A stretch of 64,000 nucleotides of DNA from Candidatus Methylacidiphilales bacterium. GTDB taxonomy: Bacteria; Verrucomicrobiota; Verrucomicrobiia; Methylacidiphilales; JANWVL01. The stretch is taken from contig JANWVL010000064.1 of assembly GCA_025056655.1 (NCBI GenBank), positions 1-64,000 on the forward strand, in the 5' to 3' direction. Shown here in pieces: positions 19,802 to 29,874 of this stretch (position 1 is the first letter of the stretch; each line of letters starts with the position of its first letter). Below the pieces are notes generated by a model. It ran no database searches, had not been told where the DNA came from, and saw only the letters and a list, made by a program, of their open reading frames with translations. The translations under genes and the position numbers were made by a program.

Positions 19802-20500
19802 ATGAATATCATAAAAAAAGTATGCCTATTAGGCACTCCAGGTGTCGGTAAGACCAGCACCGTAGCGCGTTACGTTAAAGGAATTTACTCCGAGGCTTAT
19901 CATTCAACAATAGGCGTAAAAATTGACAAAAAAAACATCCAGTTCAACGGCCTAGATGTCACCTTAGTCCTCTGGGACCTAGCAGGTGAGGATTCATTTG
20001 AAAAATATCGCCAAGCCTACCTCCGCGGAGCTTCAGGTTTGATTTTCATAGCTGACGGCACTCGGCCTGAGACACTTCAGCACGCCCTCGCCATGCAACA
20101 ATCCGCTTTACAAAACATCGAAACTGCTATCCCTCACATCCTCATCATCAACAAGAAAGACCTCGTAGACCAGTGGAAAATTCCACAAACCCTCATTGAC
20201 ACGCTCGCGCAACAACACCCCCTCTTCCTTACTAGCGCAAAAACTGGCGAAACCATAGAAGAAGCCTTCAATTTATTGACTCAATACATGCTATCCAATA
20301 ACCCAGCCCCATATACCCCCACCTCCTTTCAATCTACACCAGCAGCTTCAACACAGTCTCCTCTAGCCCAGGAACCTATCGACCAGATCACCTCATCTGC
20401 CGGATTAAACCCAAACGGTGAAACAGCCACACCCCCCTATCCACACTCACCATTTCTCCCCGTCTCCCCGCAGCCCTCCAGTCCATACCCCCCACAGTAA
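19802..20500 (+). CDS. Rab/Ras-like small GTPase with Pro-rich tail
   Basis: Small GTPase of eukaryotic Rab type, 232 residues. G1 is GTPGVGKTS (11-19), the switch I Thr lies in STIGVK (Thr36), G3 is WDLAGED (58-64), G4 is NKKD (117-120) and G5 is TSAK (144-147). The residue matching Ras Gln61 is Glu63. After the domain (to about 165) comes a tail rich in Pro, Ser and Thr, without a prenylation CaaX box. Bacterial members include MglA and the Rup groups, used in polarity or unknown roles. No GAP, roadblock or MglB-like partner is adjacent; the next gene is an OppA-like lipoprotein 37 nt away. Confidence 0.88.
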   Translation: MNIIKKVCLLGTPGVGKTSTVARYVKGIYSEAYHSTIGVKIDKKNIQFNGLDVTLVLWDLAGEDSFEKYRQAYLRGASGLIFIADGTRPETLQHALAMQQSALQNIETAIPHILIINKKDLVDQWKIPQTLIDTLAQQHPLFLTSAKTGETIEEAFNLLTQYMLSNNPAPYTPTSFQSTPAASTQSPLAQEPIDQITSSAGLNPNGETATPPYPHSPFLPVSPQPSSPYPPQ

Positions 20501-20537
20501 CTGCAATCTCGCCCGCCATCCGCGTCCGTCAAATCAA

Positions 20538-22193
20538 ATGCCCTCCCAACTCTTCGGAGTTGCCTCCATACAAATAACTCTCCCACTAGCCATCATTCTT
20601 GCCCTAGGAATCCCCACTGCCTGCTCTCGATATCCAGAAAGACCAGACTTTACTTTCGTCAATGGCCCCGAGCCAGAAAGCCTCGACCCCCACACCATCA
20701 CCGGGCAACCCGAAATGCGCATCGTTCACGCATTATTCGAGGGCCTCACCACCCGCAACGGCCGCGGCGAAATCGTTCCAGGAGTGGCCCAGTCCTGGAA
20801 AATTTCTGACGACCTGCTCACCTACCGTTTCTATCTCAGACCTGAAGCCCGATGGAGTGATGGATCCCCAGTCACCGCATACCAATTCCATCAAGCATGG
20901 GAACGTGCTCTCCGCCCCAGCACAGCCTCCCTTTACGCTGAAATGTATTACCCGATCGCAGGCGCAGAAGCTTACAACCGAGGACAACTCACCGATTTTT
21001 CCTCAGTCGGCGTCGTCCCTATCGATGCAACCACTCTCGAAATCCGCCTCCATCAACCTTGCCCCTACTTTTTAGACCTCCTGGCCTTCCCCACCCTCTT
21101 CCCAGTTCGCACCGACTTAATTGAAAAATATCCACAAGAATGGATCAAACCGCACCGACTCATTTCAAATGGCCCCTACCGCCTCGCTGGATGGTATCTA
21201 GATGATCGCATCATCCTCGAACGCAACCCTCACTACCACACCCCTGCCCACTTCCAAAGGATTCACGCCCTCACCCTCACCTCGCCTACCACCGCTTTCA
21301 ACCTCTTTTACACGGGCCGCGCAGATCTTGTCCTCGATAAAGGCCTTGTCCCAACATTATTCATAGAAAAAATCCGAGACAAACCCTACTTCCACGCCAA
21401 CCCCTTCCTCGCTACCTACTTCTACCGGTTTAACGTCACTCGTCCCCCTCTCGACAACCCCCTAGTCCGCCGCGCCCTAGCGCTCGCCATCGATAAAGCC
21501 CATCTCACCCGACGAATCACCCGCGCAGGCGAAACCCCAGCTCGATCTTTCGTCCCACCTGGAATCCCCGGTTACACCCCATATCAAGGCCCAGACTACA
21601 ACCCAGAGCAAGCCCGTGCCCTACTCGCACAAGCTGGCTACCCCAACGGGCAAGGCTTCCCTCTCCTCACCCTCCTCTACAATCAATCCGAGCTCAACGA
21701 AAATATCGCCGTCGAAATCCAAGCCATGTGGAAAGAAAACCTCGGCATCACCGTCTCCCTCAAAAAGCAAGAATGGAAAGTATACCTTGCCTCGCTAGAC
21801 CAACTCGATTACCACATCGCACGCTCCTCATGGGTCGGCGATTACAACGACCCCAACACCTTCCTCGATATGTTCGTCACCGGACGCGGCAACAACCGCA
21901 CAGGTTGGTCTCACCCCACCTACGACAGCCTTCTCGCCCAAGCCAATGCCACCGCCGATCCGCACCGACGCATGGAGCTCCTTCGCCAAGCTGAAAAAAT
22001 CCTCATCGAAGACCAAATGCCTATCGTCCCCCTCTACTACTTCGTCGGCATCGCACTCTATCACCCAGACCGCCTCGGAGGATTTCACCCAAACGTCGTC
22101 GACCATCATCCACTTCATGAACTCTTCTGGCTCCCCACACACCGCAAGCCACAAAAGAGCGTTTCCTTGTCCTCCCCTCCCATGTTAGACTAA
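20538..22193 (+). CDS. Peptide ABC transporter substrate-binding lipoprotein (OppA-like)
   Basis: Extracytoplasmic solute-binding protein of the OppA/DppA family (SBP_bac_5). The ATG chosen gives 551 residues; the open frame extends 40 codons upstream but those are low-complexity and overlap the GTPase gene. The N-terminus is hydrophobic and ends in PTAC, a weak lipobox. GPEPESLDPHTITG, VPGVAQSWKIS and YRFYLRPEARWSDGSPVTA are hallmark OppA segments, and NHPLVRRALALAIDK-like text (DNPLVRRALALAIDK) is also present. No permease or ATPase genes are next to it, so it would work with a transporter encoded elsewhere. Confidence 0.88.
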   Translation: MPSQLFGVASIQITLPLAIILALGIPTACSRYPERPDFTFVNGPEPESLDPHTITGQPEMRIVHALFEGLTTRNGRGEIVPGVAQSWKISDDLLTYRFYLRPEARWSDGSPVTAYQFHQAWERALRPSTASLYAEMYYPIAGAEAYNRGQLTDFSSVGVVPIDATTLEIRLHQPCPYFLDLLAFPTLFPVRTDLIEKYPQEWIKPHRLISNGPYRLAGWYLDDRIILERNPHYHTPAHFQRIHALTLTSPTTAFNLFYTGRADLVLDKGLVPTLFIEKIRDKPYFHANPFLATYFYRFNVTRPPLDNPLVRRALALAIDKAHLTRRITRAGETPARSFVPPGIPGYTPYQGPDYNPEQARALLAQAGYPNGQGFPLLTLLYNQSELNENIAVEIQAMWKENLGITVSLKKQEWKVYLASLDQLDYHIARSSWVGDYNDPNTFLDMFVTGRGNNRTGWSHPTYDSLLAQANATADPHRRMELLRQAEKILIEDQMPIVPLYYFVGIALYHPDRLGGFHPNVVDHHPLHELFWLPTHRKPQKSVSLSSPPMLD

Positions 22194-22221
22194 CCCCTCG
22201 TGCAACTCCCATAATACATAA

Positions 22222-23496
<1,275 letters not shown>

Positions 23497-23509
23497 CCTC
23501 ATATCCCAT

Positions 23510-24880
23510 TCAAGGCTGGCTCATATCAGACCCCAAAGCAAAAGGATCGTGAGAACGGAGATTAAAAGATTGCAGCTGATCCAGAAATTTAAAATAAGAA
23601 CCAAAAGTCCTCTCCGGCATCGCTGGCAGATGCGACACTTCAAACCAATTCAAGTAATCATTCAACCCATCCCGATGCTCCTGCATACGCTGAGCCCATG
23701 CTTTAGCCTGAGCCAGCCGCTCTAAATAATCCGCACCGGCTTCTCGAGATAAAATCAACCCCTCCAGCGCCTCACGAAACGAAGCAACAACTGGACGCCA
23801 TGCAAACTGCGCACGAAGCTCAAGATCAATCAACGCTCGAATCTTCTCTCTGATAGCCCCCTCAGCGGCAGGGTGCTCCAGCGCCTCATGAAGACGATCC
23901 AAAGTCGTCAAAACCGGTGTCGAGCCATCAGAATTCTGTAGCACAACCTTCTGCAGACGCATCAATTCCGCCGCCGTCTGATCCCACGTCAAAATTATAT
24001 CAGAAGGACGCTGTAAACCCTTCAAATAATCCTTCCACAGCGGCTCAAGTCTCTCCGGATTAGGCCAAGGGACAGATGAACCACGTGAACCTAAAACCCG
24101 AGGGATATACTGCATAAGTTGCCGCTGAAATTCGGCTCGTGTCATACTGTCCTGCGTTAACCAACACACCAAATGATAAACATGCGCCTGCTGCCAAGCC
24201 CGAAAAAGAGTATCGGGACTAAGCTCCTTCCAACCCAAAATGTCTTTAAGCGACGGCGATCGGCCTATACGATACGCACGCACAACAATAGCCGTCCAGG
24301 TATCGTGCCTCTTATCAAAGAGCGTCTGTGTTAATCCCTCATTCAACCAAAGCGGAAGCGCAGGCAAGTAATCCCCAGGCTCAAATGGAATAAAGCGCGT
24401 AAGAGCCTTCTCATAAATCAAAATACTCACAATCTGCCGAATCAGCTCCTCAGGAGGCTGAGGCCAAGAAGTCGCAGTAAGCTGAAAATCATACGCCCGA
24501 GGACGCAACCACAGATGGATACGAAAAGGCTCTGCCGGCAACACCTTCACCAAACTAGGATCAAATTTTTCATAGAGCACAGCCCCCTCGATCCGAAGAA
24601 GAATACGATCACGCCATGCAGTCTTAAGCCCCAACCGAGGCGCAAGCTCATTGCGAATATGCGTGACCAGCTCAATCAACGGTGGATGCGCCGAGCGGTC
24701 ATGACTCTCGACGACAATCTGCCCACACGAAGAAACATCCTGCCCCCACTGAGGAATGTGATATTGCCCCCAGGCTATGGGTAAAAGTTGAGAAAAAAAC
24801 CATAGCCAAAAACCCTTCTGAAACCGAAAAAGCTTTGGAAGATAATGTTGTAAGACAATCACACTACCGCCATCATCCAT
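23510..24880 (-). CDS. Exported protein resembling a degenerate metallopeptidase (gluzincin-like)
   Basis: Unrecognised 456-residue protein with a hydrophobic N-terminal segment (about 24-38, ending IAWGQ) that looks like a signal peptide. The centre has LPLWLNEGLTQTLFDK, which looks like the P-x-WLNEGLA part of peptidase-MA/M1-type gluzincins, where the Glu is the third zinc ligand. The HExxH expected some 20-40 residues upstream is not present; that region reads ILIYEKALTRF. It may be an inactive relative that kept the fold. Its ATG lies only 4 nt from the glgA ATG on the other strand. GTG codon 7 is an alternative start. Confidence 0.55.
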   Translation of the reverse strand: MDDGGSVIVLQHYLPKLFRFQKGFWLWFFSQLLPIAWGQYHIPQWGQDVSSCGQIVVESHDRSAHPPLIELVTHIRNELAPRLGLKTAWRDRILLRIEGAVLYEKFDPSLVKVLPAEPFRIHLWLRPRAYDFQLTATSWPQPPEELIRQIVSILIYEKALTRFIPFEPGDYLPALPLWLNEGLTQTLFDKRHDTWTAIVVRAYRIGRSPSLKDILGWKELSPDTLFRAWQQAHVYHLVCWLTQDSMTRAEFQRQLMQYIPRVLGSRGSSVPWPNPERLEPLWKDYLKGLQRPSDIILTWDQTAAELMRLQKVVLQNSDGSTPVLTTLDRLHEALEHPAAEGAIREKIRALIDLELRAQFAWRPVVASFREALEGLILSREAGADYLERLAQAKAWAQRMQEHRDGLNDYLNWFEVSHLPAMPERTFGSYFKFLDQLQSFNLRSHDPFALGSDMSQP

Positions 24881-24884
24881 AATT

Positions 24885-26306
24885 ATGGCTATGATCCTCC
24901 ACGCAGCAAGTGAATTGACACCCCTAGCAAAAACTGGCGGCCTCGGCGACGTCCTGAGCGCACTGCCTGCAGAGCAAAGAATACTAGGAAATAAGGTGGC
25001 CTGTGTCCTGCCATTCTACCACGACGTCGATAAACGCTTACCACAAAAGCCGCGGCGTGAGTTGAGCATCAAAGTGCCAGTCGGAGGAGAAGAGATTGAC
25101 GCCCAGATTTATTCAGGGCGACTAGCAAACGGCCTCGTCGTTTTTTTAGTGCAATACGATCCCTTCTTCAAACGCCCTGAGCTCTACGGCGAAAATAATC
25201 GCGACTACCCCGACAATGTGCGGCGTTTTATCTTTTTCTCTAAAGCCGTAGTGCAACTAGCACGGCATGTCCGCCCCATCCCACAAATCCTCCACGTGCA
25301 TGACTGGCAGACAGCACTCGTCCCTGCCTTCGTAAAGGCAGCCGGCTTACCTTTTAAGACAGTGCTCACGATACACAACCTAGCATTTCAAGGTCAGTTC
25401 CCAGGCTATGAATTTGCACTAACAAACCTACCACTGGGCTATTTCCACGCCGAAGGTCTAGAAATGCATGGTGGAATCAACTTCTTAAAAGGCGGCATTA
25501 AATTAGCGGATTGCGTGACGACCGTAAGCCCACGCTACGCCGTAGAAATTCAAACCGAAGAGTATGGCTGCGGCCTAGCTCAAGTCCTAAGAGCACGGAG
25601 CGCAGATGGTTCCCTCGTCGGCATCCTCAACGGCATCGATACCGCCGCCTGGAATCCTGCTTCAGATCCCTTGATCCCAGAAAATTACGGCATCCACAAC
25701 ATGAGTGGAAAAAAGAAGTGCAAAGCTGCCTTGCTCAAAGAATTCAAGCTCACCGGTGTAGACAAGCCGTTATTTGTAAGCATAGGAAGATTAACCGAGC
25801 AGAAAGGATGGCACTTCACACTCGGCTTGATAGACCGAATCGTGGCGCTTGGCGGAAACCTCGTCTTGCTTGGCACGGGAAGCCAAGCGCTAGAGCAAGG
25901 GTTAAAGGAGGCTGCGACGCGCTACCCCAAATCCGTAGGCGTGAAAATTGGTTTTGACGAAGAACTGGCGCACCGGATCGAAGCGGGAGGCGACTTTTTC
26001 CTAATGCCCTCTCGATACGAACCCTGTGGATTAAATCAAATGTATAGTCTCCGCTACGGCACAATTCCAATCGTGCATAAAGTAGGAGGCCTGTCCGACA
26101 CCGTCCAAGAAGGTGAAGGCTACGACAACGGACTTGTCTTTGAGCCCTTTGAATTGGATGCCTACAGTAAAGCGATCGAGCGAGCGTTTAAGCTCTACAA
26201 TGACACAAAACGATTCACTGCAGTAAGACAGCGCGGCATGCAAATGGATTTGAGCTGGAGACGCAGCGCTGAGGCTTACTGCAAGCTGTATTCAAGCTTG
26301 TTGTGA
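24885..26306 (+). CDS. glgA: Glycogen synthase (ADP-glucose type)
   Basis: GT5 enzyme extending alpha-1,4-glucan from ADP-glucose. It is 473 residues, the usual length. ELTPLAKTGGLGDVLSALP contains the KxGG nucleotide-sugar site (residues 16-19), HVHDWQTALVPAF the N-domain His, SIGRLTEQKGWHF the C-domain loop and MPSRYEPCGLNQMYSLRYGT the catalytic Glu region. It starts at 24885, or at 24891 by an in-frame ATG. With the GH13-type fragment at the window end it suggests storage-glucan metabolism. Confidence 0.97.
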   Translation: MAMILHAASELTPLAKTGGLGDVLSALPAEQRILGNKVACVLPFYHDVDKRLPQKPRRELSIKVPVGGEEIDAQIYSGRLANGLVVFLVQYDPFFKRPELYGENNRDYPDNVRRFIFFSKAVVQLARHVRPIPQILHVHDWQTALVPAFVKAAGLPFKTVLTIHNLAFQGQFPGYEFALTNLPLGYFHAEGLEMHGGINFLKGGIKLADCVTTVSPRYAVEIQTEEYGCGLAQVLRARSADGSLVGILNGIDTAAWNPASDPLIPENYGIHNMSGKKKCKAALLKEFKLTGVDKPLFVSIGRLTEQKGWHFTLGLIDRIVALGGNLVLLGTGSQALEQGLKEAATRYPKSVGVKIGFDEELAHRIEAGGDFFLMPSRYEPCGLNQMYSLRYGTIPIVHKVGGLSDTVQEGEGYDNGLVFEPFELDAYSKAIERAFKLYNDTKRFTAVRQRGMQMDLSWRRSAEAYCKLYSSLL

Positions 26307-26358
26307 CAACCAAGAATTCCTCCTAATTTCCCCAACCCCATAGCTCTAAAGAAGCAGG

Positions 26359-27987
26359 CTAACTCTTACTCGCTATTTTGGGCCGTTTTAGAAAACTGAA
26401 AAATTCCTTTGCTTCCTGCATTCTCGTAAGAAAAGCGCAGAAAAAAAAGACTACGGTTGCCAATAAAATCACACTCAGAAGTCGAAGCGCTTGTTCAAAT
26501 AGACTATCAGACCCCGGCCATAGACCAATCGCAACCCAGGCCGTAAGAGCCATCATCAAAGTTGAAAAAAAGAGCGAGCACAAAAATCGACCCCACGAGG
26601 AAAAAAGATGAACCCGGCGGCTTATCATTACAAGAAGCTGTGCAGAGTTAATTAGTGCTAACATTGAAGTCGAAAAAGCCAATCCAATGTGTCCCCACCC
26701 CAGCGCATAAAAAAAAACTGAGTTGAGAATGAGATTGATACCCATGCCCCACAGGCTCACTCTCAATGGCGCTTTCGCTTCTCCTAGTGCGTAGAAGCAA
26801 GGCGTAAGGACCTTTATCAAGGAATAGCCGACAAGCCCCAAAGCATATGCTTGAAGCGCTTGAGATGTAGCAAGCGTATCATTCGAGAGGAACCGTCCAT
26901 GCTCATAAATAACTTGAATGATGGGATAAGCTAACACAGCAAGGCCTGTAGCTGCAGGTAACGTCAAGAAAAGTGTCAGACGAATCGCATGAATTAAAGC
27001 ATGGCTAAATCCCTGCATATCACCCCGTGCTTTCAAAATACTCACTGCTGGAAGAGTGACTGTCGCAATCGCTACTCCAAAGACTCCGATTGGAAATTGC
27101 ATCAAGCGAAATGCGCAATTTAACCACGATATGCCCCCATTGATCATAGATGCAAATACGCCGTTTACCAGCACGTTGACCTGCACAGCCGAGCCTGAGA
27201 TAACACTTGGCAACATTAAACGAAGGACCTCACGTAGATGCCGATCCTTGAGATCCCAGATCCAGCCAGCTCGAAAGCCCTGCTTCCAAAGACTGGGAAG
27301 CTGGATCAAGAGTTGAGCTATCCCGCCTATCAAAACCCCGAGCGAAATTCCGTATAATGCTTTTTCAGTGAAGTGCGGCTTTAACCAGTTTTCTTGAGGA
27401 TCAAAAAGATAAGCCAATGTGACACCGGTAATTACACTGACAATGTTGAAAACAGTCGAAGCTGAAGCCGGCAAAGCAAAGACATGACGAGCATTCAAGA
27501 TGCCCATCACCACTGCAGCTATTGATACGAAAAAAATAAATGGGAACAAAATTCGGGTTAACGCAACGGTCAACTCCCACTTCCCCTCTACAGCATGAAA
27601 GCCTGCGTTTGTAAGACTAATAATCAGCGGTGCCGCAAGAATACCTAGCAGGGTGATGGCCCCCATGAAAACGATCATTAAGGAAAACATCAGACGAACA
27701 AGCCGCCAAGCCCGCTCCGAGCCCTCCTTTTCATGCACTTGCGTAAATACCGTAGTGAAGGCAGTCGATAGTGCACCCTCGGCAAGAAGATCGCGCAGCA
27801 AGTTGGGGATACGAAAAGCCCCATAGAAGGCATCCAGCAGTTTCCCTGCGCCAAACATCGCTGCGAGCACCTGTTCACGAACAAGACCAAAAATCCTTGA
27901 GCCGACGATGGCTAAACCGACCACTCCTACACGACGTGTAGTCTGCCCGCGAATTTGTTGATCAGTTGAGGTTGATAAATTATCCAC
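26359..27987 (-). CDS. murJ: Lipid II flippase MurJ
   Basis: MOP-superfamily transporter that flips lipid II for peptidoglycan synthesis. It is 542 residues with about 14 hydrophobic segments. The N-terminal region GLAIVGSRIFGLVREQVLAAMFG matches the MurJ RxxGxxRd-type motif, and LLRDLLAEGALSTAFTTVF is the next diagnostic block; PIGVFGVAIATVTLPAVS is also MurJ-like. Its start overlaps the end of the upstream glycosyltransferase by 8 nt, so both are in one operon. Confidence 0.95.
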   Translation of the reverse strand: MDNLSTSTDQQIRGQTTRRVGVVGLAIVGSRIFGLVREQVLAAMFGAGKLLDAFYGAFRIPNLLRDLLAEGALSTAFTTVFTQVHEKEGSERAWRLVRLMFSLMIVFMGAITLLGILAAPLIISLTNAGFHAVEGKWELTVALTRILFPFIFFVSIAAVVMGILNARHVFALPASASTVFNIVSVITGVTLAYLFDPQENWLKPHFTEKALYGISLGVLIGGIAQLLIQLPSLWKQGFRAGWIWDLKDRHLREVLRLMLPSVISGSAVQVNVLVNGVFASMINGGISWLNCAFRLMQFPIGVFGVAIATVTLPAVSILKARGDMQGFSHALIHAIRLTLFLTLPAATGLAVLAYPIIQVIYEHGRFLSNDTLATSQALQAYALGLVGYSLIKVLTPCFYALGEAKAPLRVSLWGMGINLILNSVFFYALGWGHIGLAFSTSMLALINSAQLLVMISRRVHLFSSWGRFLCSLFFSTLMMALTAWVAIGLWPGSDSLFEQALRLLSVILLATVVFFFCAFLTRMQEAKEFFSFLKRPKIASKS

Positions 27988-28753
27988 ACTGAAGTCTTCT
28001 AAGTTGACGATATTTCAAATGAGTTTCCCATGCAGAGCCCAAAGCTATTTTCCAACCTAATTTACCGTCTAGAAAGCCCAGTCTTATAATATATCCTCGA
28101 ATAAATCGCCATAAGGCGCGCAGTTCCGGCTCCAGAGGCAATATTTTTCTTCGATACCTCTTAACAGCCGACTCAAGCCATAGACTAACGTAATGTTCGA
28201 TACGCTTACGACGATCGGCCTCATCTCGGTATGAATAGTGGTATAAATGACCATTAAGACGTTCTCTTCTTCCAAAGACTCGGATTTTTTCGTGCACTCG
28301 ACCTCCTACCACTTTGGCTTTGTATTTTTGAAATAGTCGCGGAAGCCAGTCTGGATACCAATCCCCATGGCGAATCCATTTCCCTTCATAAAATGGAAGT
28401 CGACAGACTTCAAAAGCTGAAGGAGGATGGCGACGACCATGCCGCTTCAGACGGAGTATGCTCTCACATAATTCTTCACTGACCTCTTCGTCCGCATCAA
28501 TTGAGAATATCCACCCCATCTGGGCTAATTCAAAAGCATAATTTTTCTGTTTACAGTATCCCTGCCACTCTCGATAAACAAATCGAGCCCCAAATTCCTC
28601 GGCAATCTTTTGTGTGCGATCTGTGCTTCCACTGTCCACTATCACAATCTCATCTGCAAAAGGTTGAACGCTCTTTAAACAACGTGGAAGTGCCTCTTCC
28701 TCATTTAATGTAATGATGCATACAGTGATTTTGATCGCGTCACTGTGACTCAT
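27980..28753 (-). CDS. Family 2 glycosyltransferase, WaaE/KdtX-like
   Basis: GT2 glycosyltransferase of 257 residues. TVCIITLNEEEALPRCLKSV starts the nucleotide-sugar fold, VDSGSTDRT follows and FSIDADEEVSEEL holds the DxD-type metal motif. RLPFYEGKWIRHGDWYPDW and GGRVHEKI closely resemble WaaE/KdtX enzymes that add a sugar to the LPS inner core. It has no membrane segment, so it would act at the cytoplasmic face. It overlaps murJ by 8 nt and follows the two small genes at 28769-29313. Confidence 0.85.
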   Translation of the reverse strand: MSHSDAIKITVCIITLNEEEALPRCLKSVQPFADEIVIVDSGSTDRTQKIAEEFGARFVYREWQGYCKQKNYAFELAQMGWIFSIDADEEVSEELCESILRLKRHGRRHPPSAFEVCRLPFYEGKWIRHGDWYPDWLPRLFQKYKAKVVGGRVHEKIRVFGRRERLNGHLYHYSYRDEADRRKRIEHYVSLWLESAVKRYRRKILPLEPELRALWRFIRGYIIRLGFLDGKLGWKIALGSAWETHLKYRQLRRLQCG

Positions 28754-28768
28754 GATAACTTTGTCCGT

Positions 28769-29071
28769 TCATGAAGCTGCGTTTTCCTTTTGAGCTTCAA
28801 AGTTCGCAAGCACTTCTCCGAGGACCACAGTGAAGCAGATGCCTCCACTCTCCCAGTTCGCATGAGGAAGAAAATCTTCATCAAATGCGCGAAGAAGCCT
28901 TTGAATTTGCTCCTCATTCCATGAGCGAGAACGAAGCAATATTACCGTCCCAGCAATTTGCCCATTGGGTAGATAGTGAATGTCAAATGCAGCCGCATCT
29001 TGGCCATCCAGCTGCGCAACAAAACGTTCTGAACTTAACGTCGATAAAGTTCGTTTCCACGTAAAACTCAT
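28769..29071 (-). CDS. Hypothetical 100-residue protein
   Basis: Small soluble protein I do not recognise. It is mixed alpha/beta with no signal peptide or membrane segment, and its central part (about 40-80) is acidic and aromatic. Its ATG overlaps the stop of the DUF4236 gene by 4 nt, and the glycosyltransferase gene follows 15 nt later, so it is very likely translated as part of this small operon. The function is unknown. Confidence 0.6.
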   Translation of the reverse strand: MSFTWKRTLSTLSSERFVAQLDGQDAAAFDIHYLPNGQIAGTVILLRSRSWNEEQIQRLLRAFDEDFLPHANWESGGICFTVVLGEVLANFEAQKENAAS

Positions 29072-29313
29072 AGAGTTTTCAAAAATGCGACGCTACAAAT
29101 AATGAAAACTACCCCTATGATTAATGAAAAACAACCTCGATTGCTGCGATAATAAACGCCTGTCCCAGGAATACTAAAGGTCGTGTAACGTTTACCTTTT
29201 GCTGTTGTGCCAACTCGAAACCCCCGACCGCCGATTGAGTAACCGACTCCAGACTTACTTATGTTGACTCGAAAAGGACCGAGATTAACTGATCGTCGGT
29301 AGTAGAAACCCAT
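29068..29313 (-). CDS. DUF4236 small membrane protein
   Basis: Small protein (81 residues from the chosen ATG; an ATG 3 codons earlier at 29322 is possible). The N-terminal 50 residues match DUF4236: MGFYYRRSVNLGPFRVNISK, then SGVGYSIGGRGFRVGTTAKG and SIPGTGVYYR, a Gly-rich beta pattern. A hydrophobic C-terminal segment follows (about 58-78) that would span the membrane. DUF4236 has no known function. It is coupled by ATGA overlap to the next gene. Confidence 0.75.
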   Translation of the reverse strand: MGFYYRRSVNLGPFRVNISKSGVGYSIGGRGFRVGTTAKGKRYTTFSIPGTGVYYRSNRGCFSLIIGVVFIICSVAFLKTL

Positions 29314-29406
29314 ACATCTCAAATCCTATTACCACTACATACGCTCATAATCTACGCTGTTTTTTAGTTTCTCCGAAGTGCTCCTCTTTTATAGCTTGGA
29401 AAGTAG

Positions 29407-29856
29407 ATGGAAAAAGAGATCGCCACGAATCGCAAAGCTTATCGGGATTATAAAATCCTGGAAACAGTAGAAGCGGGCATTGTGCTGCGCGGCACAGAGG
29501 TGAAATCAATTCGACAGGGACATGTCCAAATCGATGGAGCATTCGTGAGGATTGAGAAAAATCAAGCTTACCTCTGGCAAGCAAAAATAGAGCCTTACGA
29601 AAATGCGGCCCATGATAATCACGAGCCTCTAGCTCCACGCAAACTTCTACTCCGCAGATCCCAAATTCAAAGGCTTTACTCTCAATCAGCAATCAAAGGC
29701 CGCACTTTAGTTGCTTTGAAAATGTATTGGAAAAACAACTACGTAAAGGTGCTGATCGCCCTCGCTCAAGGCAAACAGCAACACGACAAAAGAGCTGAGC
29801 TAAAGAAAGCTGAAGCTGAACGCGAAATAGCTCGAAGATTTCGACGCAGCAGCTAA
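29407..29856 (+). CDS. smpB: SsrA-binding protein SmpB
   Basis: Partner of tmRNA in rescue of stalled ribosomes. It is 149 residues, the normal length. IATNRKAYRDYKILE, GIVLRGTEVKSIRQGHVQ and AKIEPYENAAHDNHEP are the OB-fold blocks. LLLRRSQIQRL and the basic tail KRAELKKAEAEREIARRFRR complete it. I looked for the tmRNA gene next to it and did not find one in this window. Confidence 0.97.
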   Translation: MEKEIATNRKAYRDYKILETVEAGIVLRGTEVKSIRQGHVQIDGAFVRIEKNQAYLWQAKIEPYENAAHDNHEPLAPRKLLLRRSQIQRLYSQSAIKGRTLVALKMYWKNNYVKVLIALAQGKQQHDKRAELKKAEAEREIARRFRRSS

Positions 29857-29874
29857 CGGGCAGGCAGCAGGCTT

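Noticed and set aside
25511-25957. 148-codon plus-strand frame inside glgA
   Set aside because: It is Arg-rich in a shifted frame, typical of a shadow of the glgA coding sequence.
29323-29406. Possible tmRNA gene next to smpB
   Set aside because: The gap is only 84 nt and shows neither a tRNA-like end nor a tag reading frame.
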